This document shows positions 15,401 through 22,577 of a DNA stretch of 27,228 bases, piece by piece (position 1 is the stretch's first letter; every line of letters starts with the position of its first letter). Made by a program: the position numbers and the translations under genes. The stretch comes from CALLPQ01 sp964479275 (GTDB lineage: Bacteria; Pseudomonadota; Alphaproteobacteria; Caulobacterales; Parvularculaceae), in the NCBI GenBank assembly GCA_964479275.1, contig CAYZLR010000044.1, forward strand, positions 1-27,228, in the 5' to 3' direction. The notes beneath the pieces are model-generated. The model was given only the letters and a program-made list of their open reading frames with translations, ran no database searches and had not been told where the DNA came from.

Positions 15401-16068
15401 CAATAGAGCGGCTCTCTCCTTCAACACTCGCAGATCGTTTTGAGGATGAGTTCAAGGAAGAGGTAATTGTGCCAGGGGGTGATACTCCCTGGAGCGGGGA
15501 ACAATTATCAGCCGAGCTGCCAACCGGTCTATCTCCAGTGCAATCGATGGATCGTTACGCTAGAGGGAATACTCTGCACCGTCTTTTGGAAATTTTGCCC
15601 GATCATCCGGTAGAGGAGCAAAGACGGGCTGGTTTGTATTTATTAGAGAAGCTACAACCTGGTCTTAATGAAGAGACTAAAAATGCCTGGTGTGATGAGG
15701 TGCTTAAAGTGCTCCGTGATGAGAATTTTTCTCAAATTTTTGCGCCAGGGTCCCAAGCGGAAGTGAAAATTGGTGGAACCCCCAAGGGCGCAAAAAAAGA
15801 TATTATCATTAATGGCCAAATTGATCGATTGAGAGTCACACAGAACGAAGTTTTGGTCGTGGACTATAAAACCAATCAACCACCGCCGAAAACAGAGCAA
15901 GATGTTGCTCAAGCCTATCTTGCGCAAATGGCCGCTTATCGTGCTCTTTTGGGCGAAATATATCCCGATAAACCGATTAAGGCCGCTCTGTTATGGACCT
16001 ATGAGGCTCGGCTAATGTTGCTTTCAGACGACATTCTTGATCACGCTTTCGCTAGCTCGCTGATGTGA
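12424..16068 (+). CDS. addA: Double-strand break repair helicase-nuclease AddA
   Basis: The product (about 1214 residues) is a UvrD/RecB-type helicase fused to a RecB-type nuclease. Visible motifs in order: Walker A GANAGSGKTRVL near residue 24, motif Ia ITYTKAAAAEM, motif Ic TIHAFCAQVLRRFP, motif II LIDEAQDT, motif III VVGDEKQSIYSFQGAD, motif IV LSFRS, motif V TIHGVKGLE and motif VI VAATRARDRL. The nuclease core GQIDRL with VVDYKTN lies near the C-terminus. All catalytic residues I can check are intact. I prefer ATG 12424, which overlaps the addB stop as TGATG and sits 9 bases after GGGAGGGG (12409-12416); TTG 12421 is the alternative. Confidence 0.93.
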   Translation: MTPFEQTILHQNQAADPSISAWVGANAGSGKTRVLTNRVARLLLGGADPSRILCITYTKAAAAEMGERLFDLLGEWALMGDDALTQKLRELEGNKATPRTGAQLSGARQLFARALETPGGLKIQTIHAFCAQVLRRFPIEAGVPPGFHELDEGEATALVQRAIVQTIHLTRNHLKENVQEKDQRVALNQAFMHLCNRYGAQKLPEMIQSYIRERHKIEFCSQSFDGDDPMIEAFASAHGLTPGLTQHDIIETTLAHINMTQMMSIAEALSAGGKIAQENSILIAQAAQMKEPEAIYNKLLSFFLTQEGEKRVRLTDAKVRKSYPDLETQLFTLQDIFFEAREKCRSLAIYVDTKHWLLWGRFVWEQYEKLKWSQGALDFDDLVMRTKYLFAHGAAATQWVMYKLDHGLEHILIDEAQDTSPGQWDVIERPLEEFIAGEGAREKHRSFFVVGDEKQSIYSFQGADTALFNEKRSDIGKKIESVSPFREIPLTLSFRSTAPVLQFVDAAFAQRAVIEGLGDVIPLTHQVHRIADAGVVEVWPQTPKPDKVKALPWDTPVDQKPEENPERLLCDTIAEKISGWLSEEGEVLPSQQRKIVAGDIIILVQSRGGLFYQMIKSLTQCEVPVAGADRLKPLDDIAVQDLLSYGRWALMPEDDLSLGEILKSPLFGFDDEDLFALSYQRKTSLWMALRKRQGERKKWKHAVEEMQAARKIALHQGAYDFYSSVLDTENRARNVKTGRQRFYGRLGRACEDILDAFMAQSLEFEAKNPRNLQGFISWFEQNDGDIKRELDQESHAVRIMTIHGVKGLEGNIVFLLDAHRKPNLNNKQSLFYVDHDDDSLSQRGFRKIPIISESKESHNLSIQAAKTENKRLAYEEYRRLFYVAATRARDRLYVCGIETSKPKKDEDFNCDHWHQLSQDAMVHLKETGAEIESLSGFPWEGSGYRLQCEQIGTPESEKVPMNDVAQIPDANGKVDNHNEHLDWLFCDCADEKPIERLSPSTLADRFEDEFKEEVIVPGGDTPWSGEQLSAELPTGLSPVQSMDRYARGNTLHRLLEILPDHPVEEQRRAGLYLLEKLQPGLNEETKNAWCDEVLKVLRDENFSQIFAPGSQAEVKIGGTPKGAKKDIIINGQIDRLRVTQNEVLVVDYKTNQPPPKTEQDVAQAYLAQMAAYRALLGEIYPDKPIKAALLWTYEARLMLLSDDILDHAFASSLM

Positions 16069-16173
16069 TTGGCACGCAAGGCTTGATCCTTGGGAAAATG
16101 TCCCTATTTTAAAACTCAGGAATGCGTCAGGGCTATTACCTGCCGCGAATATGTTGGTGTAAAGGATAATATT

Positions 16174-16521
16174 ATGGGCACTAAAGCCATTTCCGACGCT
16201 TCTTTTTCTAAAGAGGTTCTTGAAGCCGAAGGGCCAATTCTTGTTGATTTTTGGGCTGAGTGGTGCGGACCTTGTCGCCAAATCGGCCCTGCGCTTGAGG
16301 AAATTGCCGAGGCAAGATCCAGCGAGATTGGGATTACAAAGATCAATATTGATGAAAACCCGGAAACGCCCGGTCAATACGGTGTTCGCGGGATTCCGAC
16401 ACTGATGATTTTCAATAAGGGTGAATTAGTGTCCACGAAAGTTGGGGCCGCACCGAAATCTACCCTCGACTCATGGATTGAAGATGTCCTTGAGGATACG
16501 AAAACAAGCGCCAGCGCATAA
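16174..16521 (+). CDS. trxA: Thioredoxin
   Basis: From ATG 16174, preceded by AAAGGA, the product is 115 residues. It has the redox motif WCGPC at residues 30-34, the buried Asp in LVDFWAEW and the cis-proline segment GIPTLMIF, all standard for thioredoxin 1. Thioredoxin reduces disulfides in ribonucleotide reductase and other cytosolic proteins. In alphaproteobacteria a thioredoxin gene commonly follows addA, as here (105-bp gap, enough for its own promoter). It converges on folC with only 6 bases between stops. A longer frame to 16090 lacks homology and a ribosome site. Confidence 0.93.
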   Translation: MGTKAISDASFSKEVLEAEGPILVDFWAEWCGPCRQIGPALEEIAEARSSEIGITKINIDENPETPGQYGVRGIPTLMIFNKGELVSTKVGAAPKSTLDSWIEDVLEDTKTSASA

Positions 16522-16527
16522 AGCTTG

Positions 16528-17835
16528 TCAGCCATGACTGGAGAGAATTTCTCCGGCAAGATATAAAGACCCTCCGATAATAATGCGGGGGGTTTTTTGT
16601 TCTGCATTGATGTCATCGACGATTTGCCGAATGGCCGTAGCTGTGTCACCTGAGATTTGGGCCTCTAGTCCTGCTTCTATCGCGCTGGCTTTTACCTCTT
16701 TGAGTGGGGCAGCGCCGTCTGTGTTAGCGCGCACAACATAGACCCGTTGCACAAGGCCAGCGAGTGCAGAAAAATAACCCGTGATGTCTTTATTTTTTTG
16801 AAATCCTGCAATCATTAATAGCGGGCGTGGTAATCGCTCATCAAGATCAGCTAAAGTTGTTGCGATAGCGCGCCCGGCATGCGGATTATGTCCGCCATCA
16901 AGCCATAGGTCCGCTTTTTCGCCTGTAACAGTCTCTAGCTTTTCAACAAAGGGACCATAACGCAATGGCTGCATGCGCGCGGGCCAATGGGCGGAGGCAA
17001 TGCCTTTCGAAAAGGTAAGGTCATCGATTTTAAGATTCAATGCCCGCAGTGTAGCCACACTGAGCCCGGCATTCATGATTTGATGGGAGCCGATCATCCG
17101 AGGTAGAGCAAGATCAGATAATCCGTACTCATCTTGATAAATCAAGCGCCCCTGCTCTTCGAAAACATTCCATTCCTCACCATATTTATGCGAAATAGCG
17201 CCGGTTTTGAGGGCGTGTTTCTCAATTACGGCCATGGCATCAGGGTTTTGTGGCCCGATAATTGCCGGAGCATTTTTTCTGAAAATACCTGCTTTTTCTG
17301 CCGCGATACTGGCTAGATCGTCTCCAAGAAATTGTTGATGATCAAGAGCCACTGGAGTGACAACACTGGCCGCCGGGGTTTCAATCACATTGGTCGCGTC
17401 TAAGCGTCCCCCTAAGCCAACTTCGAGCAGAAGAAAGTCGGCAGGTATTTCTGCGAAAGCCATAAAGGCCGCACAGGTAACCGCTTCAAAATATGTCAGC
17501 GTTCGTTCCTCAACAGCATCATCGCAACGGGTGATGATTTCTATTAGCTTATCATCGCTAATTTTTTGTCCCGCAAGAACGATACGCTCATGAAATTGAA
17601 CCAGATGCGGGGATGTGTAGGTGTGAACAGATTTTCCATGGGCTTCGAGAATGGAGCGCAGATAGGATATTGTTGACCCTTTACCATTGGTTCCGGCAAC
17701 ATGAATGATGGGAGGGAGTTTTAAGTGTGGGCTGCCAAGAGTTTCTAGCGCCGCAAACATGCGATCGAGGCTGAGATCAATAATCATTGGTCGCCGACCG
17801 GCAAGGCCAGCCAACAAGGTCATCGCATCAGTCAA
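16528..17835 (-). CDS. folC: Dihydrofolate synthase / folylpolyglutamate synthase
   Basis: This 435-residue enzyme adds glutamate to dihydropteroate and then to reduced folates. The N-terminal ATP-binding domain shows the Mur-ligase-type P-loop HVAGTNGKGST (about residues 45-55), the family signature YTSPHLVQFHERI, and EVGLGGRLDATN (Mg/ATP loop). The C-terminal part contains WLDGGHNPHAG, the conserved block of the glutamate-ligase domain. It is the last gene of a minus-strand run trpA-accD-folC, with only 9 bases separating it from accD; the accD-folC pair is widespread in alphaproteobacteria. Its final 70 bases also hold the plus-strand terminator of trxA. Confidence 0.93.
   Translation of the reverse strand: MTDAMTLLAGLAGRRPMIIDLSLDRMFAALETLGSPHLKLPPIIHVAGTNGKGSTISYLRSILEAHGKSVHTYTSPHLVQFHERIVLAGQKISDDKLIEIITRCDDAVEERTLTYFEAVTCAAFMAFAEIPADFLLLEVGLGGRLDATNVIETPAASVVTPVALDHQQFLGDDLASIAAEKAGIFRKNAPAIIGPQNPDAMAVIEKHALKTGAISHKYGEEWNVFEEQGRLIYQDEYGLSDLALPRMIGSHQIMNAGLSVATLRALNLKIDDLTFSKGIASAHWPARMQPLRYGPFVEKLETVTGEKADLWLDGGHNPHAGRAIATTLADLDERLPRPLLMIAGFQKNKDITGYFSALAGLVQRVYVVRANTDGAAPLKEVKASAIEAGLEAQISGDTATAIRQIVDDINAEQKTPRIIIGGSLYLAGEILSSHG
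16570..16598 (+). terminator. Intrinsic terminator of trxA located inside folC
   Basis: CCCTCCG (16570-16576) and CGGGGGG (16586-16592) form a 7-bp G+C-rich stem with one T-G pair and a 9-base loop, followed by six T residues (16593-16598). It begins 49 bases after the trxA stop, on the plus strand, within the antisense of the folC 3' end. Confidence 0.65.
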
Positions 17836-17844
17836 TGGGTATTC

Positions 17845-18858
17845 CTATTCTGCGGCTTTATCCAAGATTGATACTGTTGCGTTTTGTGTTTTTTTAGAGG
17901 GGCGTTTTTCTGATATGGTTTTTAAAGGAGTAGCTGTTTTATCGTCCGGAGTTTTTGCAATGGGTTTAGTGTCTTTAATGTCCGGAGTCGCTGAGTGTGT
18001 ACGTGAAGAAGAGTTGGTAAGTGTGCGTATCAATTTTCCGAGTGTGGGACGTAAATTGTGCCGATGACAAACAATATCAACCATGCCCTTATCGAGCAAA
18101 AATTCTGCTTTTTGAAATTCTTCTGGTAGCTTTTCCCGAATGGTTTGCTCAATCACCCGTCGACCGGCAAAGCCAATGACCGCGCCCGGTTCAGAAATGT
18201 GAATATCGCCTAACATGGCGAAAGATGCCATGACACCACCAGTAGTCGGATTTGTTAAAACAACGATGAAGGGGAGCCCTGCATCGCGTAGCATTTCAAC
18301 AGCAATGGTTGTGCGCGGCATTTGCATCAATGCCAAAATGCTCTCTTGCATTCGTGCGCCACCCGAGGCGGTAAACATAATCAATGGTGCTTTGAGTTCT
18401 ATCGCTGTTTGAGCCGCCGTGACAAAGCCCTCACCAACAGCCATGCCCATGGAGCCGCCCATAAACCCAAAATTTTGTATTGCGACGACGCTCTCCACAC
18501 TCTCTATGTCGCCTGTAGCAACAATTAGTGCATCTTGCTCGCCTGTGCGTTTGCGGTGCTCTTTCAAGCGGTCAGCATATTTCTTTGTATCGCGAAACTT
18601 TAGAGGATCAGCCGGAGTTTCGGGGAGATCAATGCGCGAGAATTTTTGGTCATCAAAAATAAGTTTAAAGCGTTCTTCAGGCGACAAAGTCATATGATGG
18701 GTGCAGGACGGACAAACCCGATGGGCGATTTCCAAATCACGGTGGAAAATCATATCGCCACACCCCCCACATTTTAGCCATAAGCTATCAGCGGAGTTGT
18801 CCTGTTTTTTGAAAATTTTCTTGATCCCTGGCGGGGTGATATTGGAAAGCCAGTTCAT
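17845..18858 (-). CDS. accD: Acetyl-CoA carboxylase carboxyltransferase subunit beta
   Basis: AccD with AccA transfers the carboxyl group from biotin to acetyl-CoA, giving malonyl-CoA for fatty acid synthesis. The 337-residue product shows the zinc ribbon (Cys30, Cys33, Cys49, Cys52: CGGC...CPSC) and the crotonase-like body with FTASGGARMQESILALMQM and PTTGGVMASFAMLGDI. The oxyanion-forming Gly-Gly pairs are intact. Residues from about 285 on form a Lys/Thr/Ser-rich, probably disordered tail that is longer than in E. coli AccD (about 304 residues); such tails vary in alphaproteobacteria. It lies 62 bp after trpA and 9 bp before folC on the same strand. Confidence 0.94.
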   Translation of the reverse strand: MNWLSNITPPGIKKIFKKQDNSADSLWLKCGGCGDMIFHRDLEIAHRVCPSCTHHMTLSPEERFKLIFDDQKFSRIDLPETPADPLKFRDTKKYADRLKEHRKRTGEQDALIVATGDIESVESVVAIQNFGFMGGSMGMAVGEGFVTAAQTAIELKAPLIMFTASGGARMQESILALMQMPRTTIAVEMLRDAGLPFIVVLTNPTTGGVMASFAMLGDIHISEPGAVIGFAGRRVIEQTIREKLPEEFQKAEFLLDKGMVDIVCHRHNLRPTLGKLIRTLTNSSSRTHSATPDIKDTKPIAKTPDDKTATPLKTISEKRPSKKTQNATVSILDKAAE

Positions 18859-18920
18859 TGATATTTTTTCTCCTGCTCATATCTCACTTTAAATAATGAG
18901 CTAAAAATTGATATGGTAAA

Positions 18921-19808
18921 TTACTTTCTTGCCTGATGCACGGCATCTGCGAGTGTATTCGCAAGGTCTAAAACTTTTCTAAGATTATAGTGGGTGTTTT
19001 CATGCAGTTTCTCAAGGGGGGGCATGCCACCTTTTGTACGCTCATCTTCGCTAAGATCAATCTCTTTCGCGAGCGCCTCGACGAGGGCTGATCCAACAAC
19101 AACCGCATCGGCATGAAGGGCTGTTGCGGCTGCCTTTTCTTTTGTTTTGATACCGAAACCAACCGCAATAGGTAGTGATGTTGAGGTGCGAATGCGGGTT
19201 AGGGCCTGACTGATATCTTGTGTTTTGCCAGTGCTTTGCCCGGTCACTCCGGCAACCGAGACATAATAAACAAAGCCGGAGCTATTTTCGAGAACAGGCC
19301 CAAGCCTGTTTGTGTCCGTGGTTGGGGTGGCGAGGCGGATAAAATCAATGTTCCTAGATTGTGCTGGTAGGCACATTTCGTTGTCTTCTTCGGGAGGGAG
19401 GTCAACAATAATAAGCCCATCTACTCCTGCATTGGCGGCTTGCTCGAGAAAATGCTCCACTCCCATCGAATAGAAAGGGTTGTAATAGCCCATTAAAATT
19501 ATGGGCGTGCTTGTGTCTTTCTCCCGAAACAAAGACACCATTTTCAAGGTTTTTTTCAGGGTTTGCCCGGCTTTCAAGGCTCTCAGACCTGCAGCTTGTA
19601 TGGCAGGACCATCCGCCATTGGGTCAGTAAAACAAACTCCGAGCTCGATAATATCAGCGCCAACGCCCGGCAAAGCCCGCATCAGCTCAAGGGATGTATC
19701 CAGATCAGGATCACCAGCCATTATGAAGGGAATAAACGCCGCGCGATTTTCCTTTTGCAGCCGTTCAAAGGTTGCTGTGATACGTGAGGGGGGTGTGTTC
19801 GTATTCAT
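18921..19808 (-). CDS. trpA: Tryptophan synthase alpha subunit
   Basis: TrpA cleaves indole-3-glycerol phosphate and channels indole to TrpB. The 295-residue TIM barrel shows FIPFIMAGDPD, the catalytic Glu55 in IIELGV, catalytic Asp66 in DPMADGPAIQAAGL, GYYNPFYSMG and the phosphate-binding SVAGVTG and VGFGIKT. One oddity: the block usually read as G(V/I)PF(S/T)DP is GVCFTDP here, with Cys59 in place of the near-invariant proline. The C-terminal 30 residues (YNLRKVLDLANTLADAVHQA) are a usual extension. trpB, which normally lies directly upstream, is missing; a GMC oxidoreductase gene sits there, 47 bp away on the same strand. Confidence 0.93.
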   Translation of the reverse strand: MNTNTPPSRITATFERLQKENRAAFIPFIMAGDPDLDTSLELMRALPGVGADIIELGVCFTDPMADGPAIQAAGLRALKAGQTLKKTLKMVSLFREKDTSTPIILMGYYNPFYSMGVEHFLEQAANAGVDGLIIVDLPPEEDNEMCLPAQSRNIDFIRLATPTTDTNRLGPVLENSSGFVYYVSVAGVTGQSTGKTQDISQALTRIRTSTSLPIAVGFGIKTKEKAAATALHADAVVVGSALVEALAKEIDLSEDERTKGGMPPLEKLHENTHYNLRKVLDLANTLADAVHQARK

Positions 19809-19855
19809 AAAGCTCTCTTACCCATCCTTTGACAAAATGGGAAGTGGCGCTTTGA

Positions 19856-21457
19856 TTATAATTGTCCTGCAATATGCTCGCCGACCCGGAATGCATTTGC
19901 AACGACCGTCAGTGCTGGATTGACGGCGCTAGAAGATACAAAAACTCCAGAGTCAGCAATATAGAGATTGTCGATTTCATGCGCTTTGCATCTGGCGTCC
20001 ACCACTGAAGAGCGTGCATCATGCCCCATCCGCGTTGTACCACATTGATGAGCGGTACCATAAAGAGGGAGAAGTTCATCGATTTGAAGGCGATGTTCAC
20101 GATAGGAACGGCGCATACGGCCTAATTTGGAAAGCTTGCGCTCAAATTTTTTCACCAGTCTTTCATGACCAACCAGATTGTTCGGCCAATATTCCAATAC
20201 AATTCTTCCATCACTGTTGAGGCGCACGCGGTTGCGTTGTTCAGGCAGATCTTCTGACATCACGAGAAAGGCGAGCAATCGGTTAGCGATTGCATCAGCC
20301 ATAAAATCGGGTACCAACCATGCAGGAATTTTTTCCTGCATTTGCCCTTGTATAACATCACCGTTCATATGTTCGAGCAATTGAATATGACCCATGGGAT
20401 AATCAAATCCACCCTCAGGATCGTTCCAATAAAAATCATTGATCGCAAAAGTCTTGGGAAAAGATGCATTCACCCGTGAACGGGTTAAGGAGACTACGGC
20501 GGATGAGGTATGGAACATATAATTACGACCAACCTGATCAGAGCCATTTGCAAGGCCATTTTCATAGGCGGCGTTTGCTGATTTTAACAATAAGGCAGCA
20601 GAATTAATCGCACCGGCAGCCAACACAACAATATCCCCCTTGAAACGATGCTCTCCTTCACTGCTTTGGCAAACCACTTCATTAACCGTGCGTCCATCTA
20701 CACTGGTTTCAAGGCGGGTCACCATCATGCCACTGGCCAAAGTTATGTTTTGAAAATCAGATATTTTATGGAGAATTCTCCTGGCATCAGATTTTCCTAA
20801 CACGCGGCAAGGAAATCCACCGCAGGTATCACAGCGAATACATTTCCCTTTCCATGGTTGTTGATCATTGCGATCAATACCCAACGGTAAATCAAAAGGG
20901 GTCCATCCACTCTCAGTCAAACGATTTTTTAAAGTGAGCACCTCAGGATCATGTTCAATGGAAGGGAATGGGTATTCTGGTGCATTGAGATCATCGGTTG
21001 GATCAAGGCTACCTGGTTTTTTGCGTGAACCGTGTACGTTCCATTCTTTTTCAGCCTTGGTGTAGTAAGGTGCCAGATCGTCATAGGAAATTGGCCAGGC
21101 AGGGGAAACACCATCATGATGTTGGACTTGTTCAAAATCTCTCTTCCGAAACCGAAAAAGCGCAGCCCCGTAAAAGGAAGTGTTGCCACCAACCCAATAA
21201 TGGATCGCGGGCTTGATTGTCTTTCCTTCCTTGTCGAGCCACTCTTCGCCACATAAATATTTACGGTCAATAAAAACTGCGGCTGGATTCCAATTATCTT
21301 CTTCTTGCGGCAAAGCTTGCCCGCGTTCAATGATCAATATCGATTTCCCAGAGGTGGCAAGTGATTGCGCTATGGTCGCGCCGCCGGCCCCTGAGCCAAT
21401 AATAATCACATCATAAGAATGATCAGCTCGTAATTCATGGTGATTTGTCATGCCCAT
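19856..21457 (-). CDS. GMC-family flavin oxidoreductase with four-Cys motif
   Basis: The 533-residue protein has an FAD-binding Rossmann motif at the N-terminus (DVIIIGSGAGGATIAQSLA, Gly21-x-Gly23-x2-Gly26), the GMC signature region HYWVGGNTSFYGAAL, and the C-terminal catalytic pair His470 (GTAHQCGTTRMG) and Asn513 (SSAVNPALTVVANA). It oxidises an alcohol or sugar hydroxyl; the substrate cannot be read. A tight motif C206-x2-C209-x2-C212-x4-C217 sits where FAD-glucose and fructose dehydrogenase large subunits carry cysteines that bind a [3Fe-4S] cluster. No Tat-type small subunit or cytochrome c gene is adjacent, and the protein has no signal peptide. It lies where trpB is usually found and may be transcribed with trpA. 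Confidence 0.87.
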   Translation of the reverse strand: MGMTNHHELRADHSYDVIIIGSGAGGATIAQSLATSGKSILIIERGQALPQEEDNWNPAAVFIDRKYLCGEEWLDKEGKTIKPAIHYWVGGNTSFYGAALFRFRKRDFEQVQHHDGVSPAWPISYDDLAPYYTKAEKEWNVHGSRKKPGSLDPTDDLNAPEYPFPSIEHDPEVLTLKNRLTESGWTPFDLPLGIDRNDQQPWKGKCIRCDTCGGFPCRVLGKSDARRILHKISDFQNITLASGMMVTRLETSVDGRTVNEVVCQSSEGEHRFKGDIVVLAAGAINSAALLLKSANAAYENGLANGSDQVGRNYMFHTSSAVVSLTRSRVNASFPKTFAINDFYWNDPEGGFDYPMGHIQLLEHMNGDVIQGQMQEKIPAWLVPDFMADAIANRLLAFLVMSEDLPEQRNRVRLNSDGRIVLEYWPNNLVGHERLVKKFERKLSKLGRMRRSYREHRLQIDELLPLYGTAHQCGTTRMGHDARSSVVDARCKAHEIDNLYIADSGVFVSSSAVNPALTVVANAFRVGEHIAGQL

Positions 21458-21512
21458 TACCCCTTACACGAAATCATCATATCAGCTATAAAAGAATATG
21501 CCAGATTTTGCC

Positions 21513-21524
21513 GATGACGTCATC
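21513..21524. promoter_or_regulatory. Perfect 12-bp palindrome in the GMC/gluQ divergent region
   Basis: GATGACGTCATC is fully self-complementary and lies in the 147-bp region between two divergent starts, 56 bases before the GMC gene and 81 before gluQ. AGATTT and AAATCT flank it asymmetrically. It could be an operator for either gene; no regulator gene is adjacent, so this is a positional guess. Confidence 0.35.
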
Positions 21525-21604
21525 AAATCTAGACATCAATAAGCAGTGATGACGAGCGTAAATAACTCTATCGTTAACTGCAAATCCTGTTCTATGATGG
21601 TGCT

Positions 21605-22489
21605 ATGACATTTTCGTTTAAAACCCGTTTTGCTCCATCTCCGACAGGCTATCTACATCTTGGGCATGTGTATTCAGCAACTTGTGCCTTCAATGCCGCG
21701 CGTGAGAATGATGGAGACTGCCTGATCCGACTTGAAGATACGGATCGCATAAGGTGTCGCGCTGAGTTTGAAAATGCCATTTTGGACGATTTGGAGTGGC
21801 TGGGATTTAATTGGCCAACTCCTGTCAGGCGTCAGTCCGAGCATTTGGACATGTATGAAAATGCCTTGCAAAAATTGCGTCAGGAAAATCTGGTTTATCG
21901 TTGCTTTAAAACGCGCAAGGAGATTATGGCGCAAATTGCTCTGGCCCCTCATGATAACAATGTTGGCGGTCTTTATGGTGAGGATGTTTATTTTGGTGCA
22001 CCATTGGCGGCGGATCAGGAAGATAAAAACCTCGAAAATAATTTGCCTTTCGCCTGGCGTTTAAACATGCGCGCGTGCCGAGAAAAATTAGGGCCTGAAT
22101 GGAGTGCGTTATGGTTCACTGAACAAGAACCGGTTCCTCATGGAACTCGCCGCGATATTGCTGTAAAAGCCGATCGCTTCGGTGATGCGATTATTGCCCG
22201 AAAAGATACGGGTACAAGTTATCATCTGGCGTGTGTACATGATGATGGGTTGCAAAACATCACACATATTGTTCGCGGAATGGATTTATTCGCAGTGACT
22301 GACTTGCATGTGTTGTTGCAAAAATTACTAGGCCTGAAAACGCCGGTCTATTCCCATCATGAATTGCTAAACGATGACACAGGGAAAAGGTTTGCAAAAC
22401 GAGATAAAGCAAAAACAATCCGTGCGATGCGATCGGAAGGGATGAGCGCCAATGATATTCGTGTGCAGATGAAAAAATATATCTCTTGA
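21605..22489 (+). CDS. gluQ: Glutamyl-Q tRNA(Asp) synthetase
   Basis: GluQ-RS attaches glutamate to queuosine in the anticodon of tRNA(Asp). The 294-residue protein matches a glutamyl-tRNA synthetase catalytic domain alone (FAPSPTGYLHLGH at residues 9-21, LEDTD, and the KMSKS-like GKRFAKRD near the C-terminus) without the anticodon-binding domain, which separates it from GltX. The E. coli enzyme binds zinc through three Cys and a Tyr; here only Cys100 of the YRCFKTRKEI block remains, so the zinc site is lost or changed. The gene stands apart from its neighbours, diverging from the GMC gene. ATG 21605 is the only sensible start. Confidence 0.88.
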   Translation: MTFSFKTRFAPSPTGYLHLGHVYSATCAFNAARENDGDCLIRLEDTDRIRCRAEFENAILDDLEWLGFNWPTPVRRQSEHLDMYENALQKLRQENLVYRCFKTRKEIMAQIALAPHDNNVGGLYGEDVYFGAPLAADQEDKNLENNLPFAWRLNMRACREKLGPEWSALWFTEQEPVPHGTRRDIAVKADRFGDAIIARKDTGTSYHLACVHDDGLQNITHIVRGMDLFAVTDLHVLLQKLLGLKTPVYSHHELLNDDTGKRFAKRDKAKTIRAMRSEGMSANDIRVQMKKYIS

Positions 22490-22577
22490 TGCCGTGGTTC
22501 ATTTAAAGTTTGTTGTAGACGTTCCATCTGGCCTATAAGAGAGACAATTAACAGCGTTCATAGATGAGTTGAATTTT

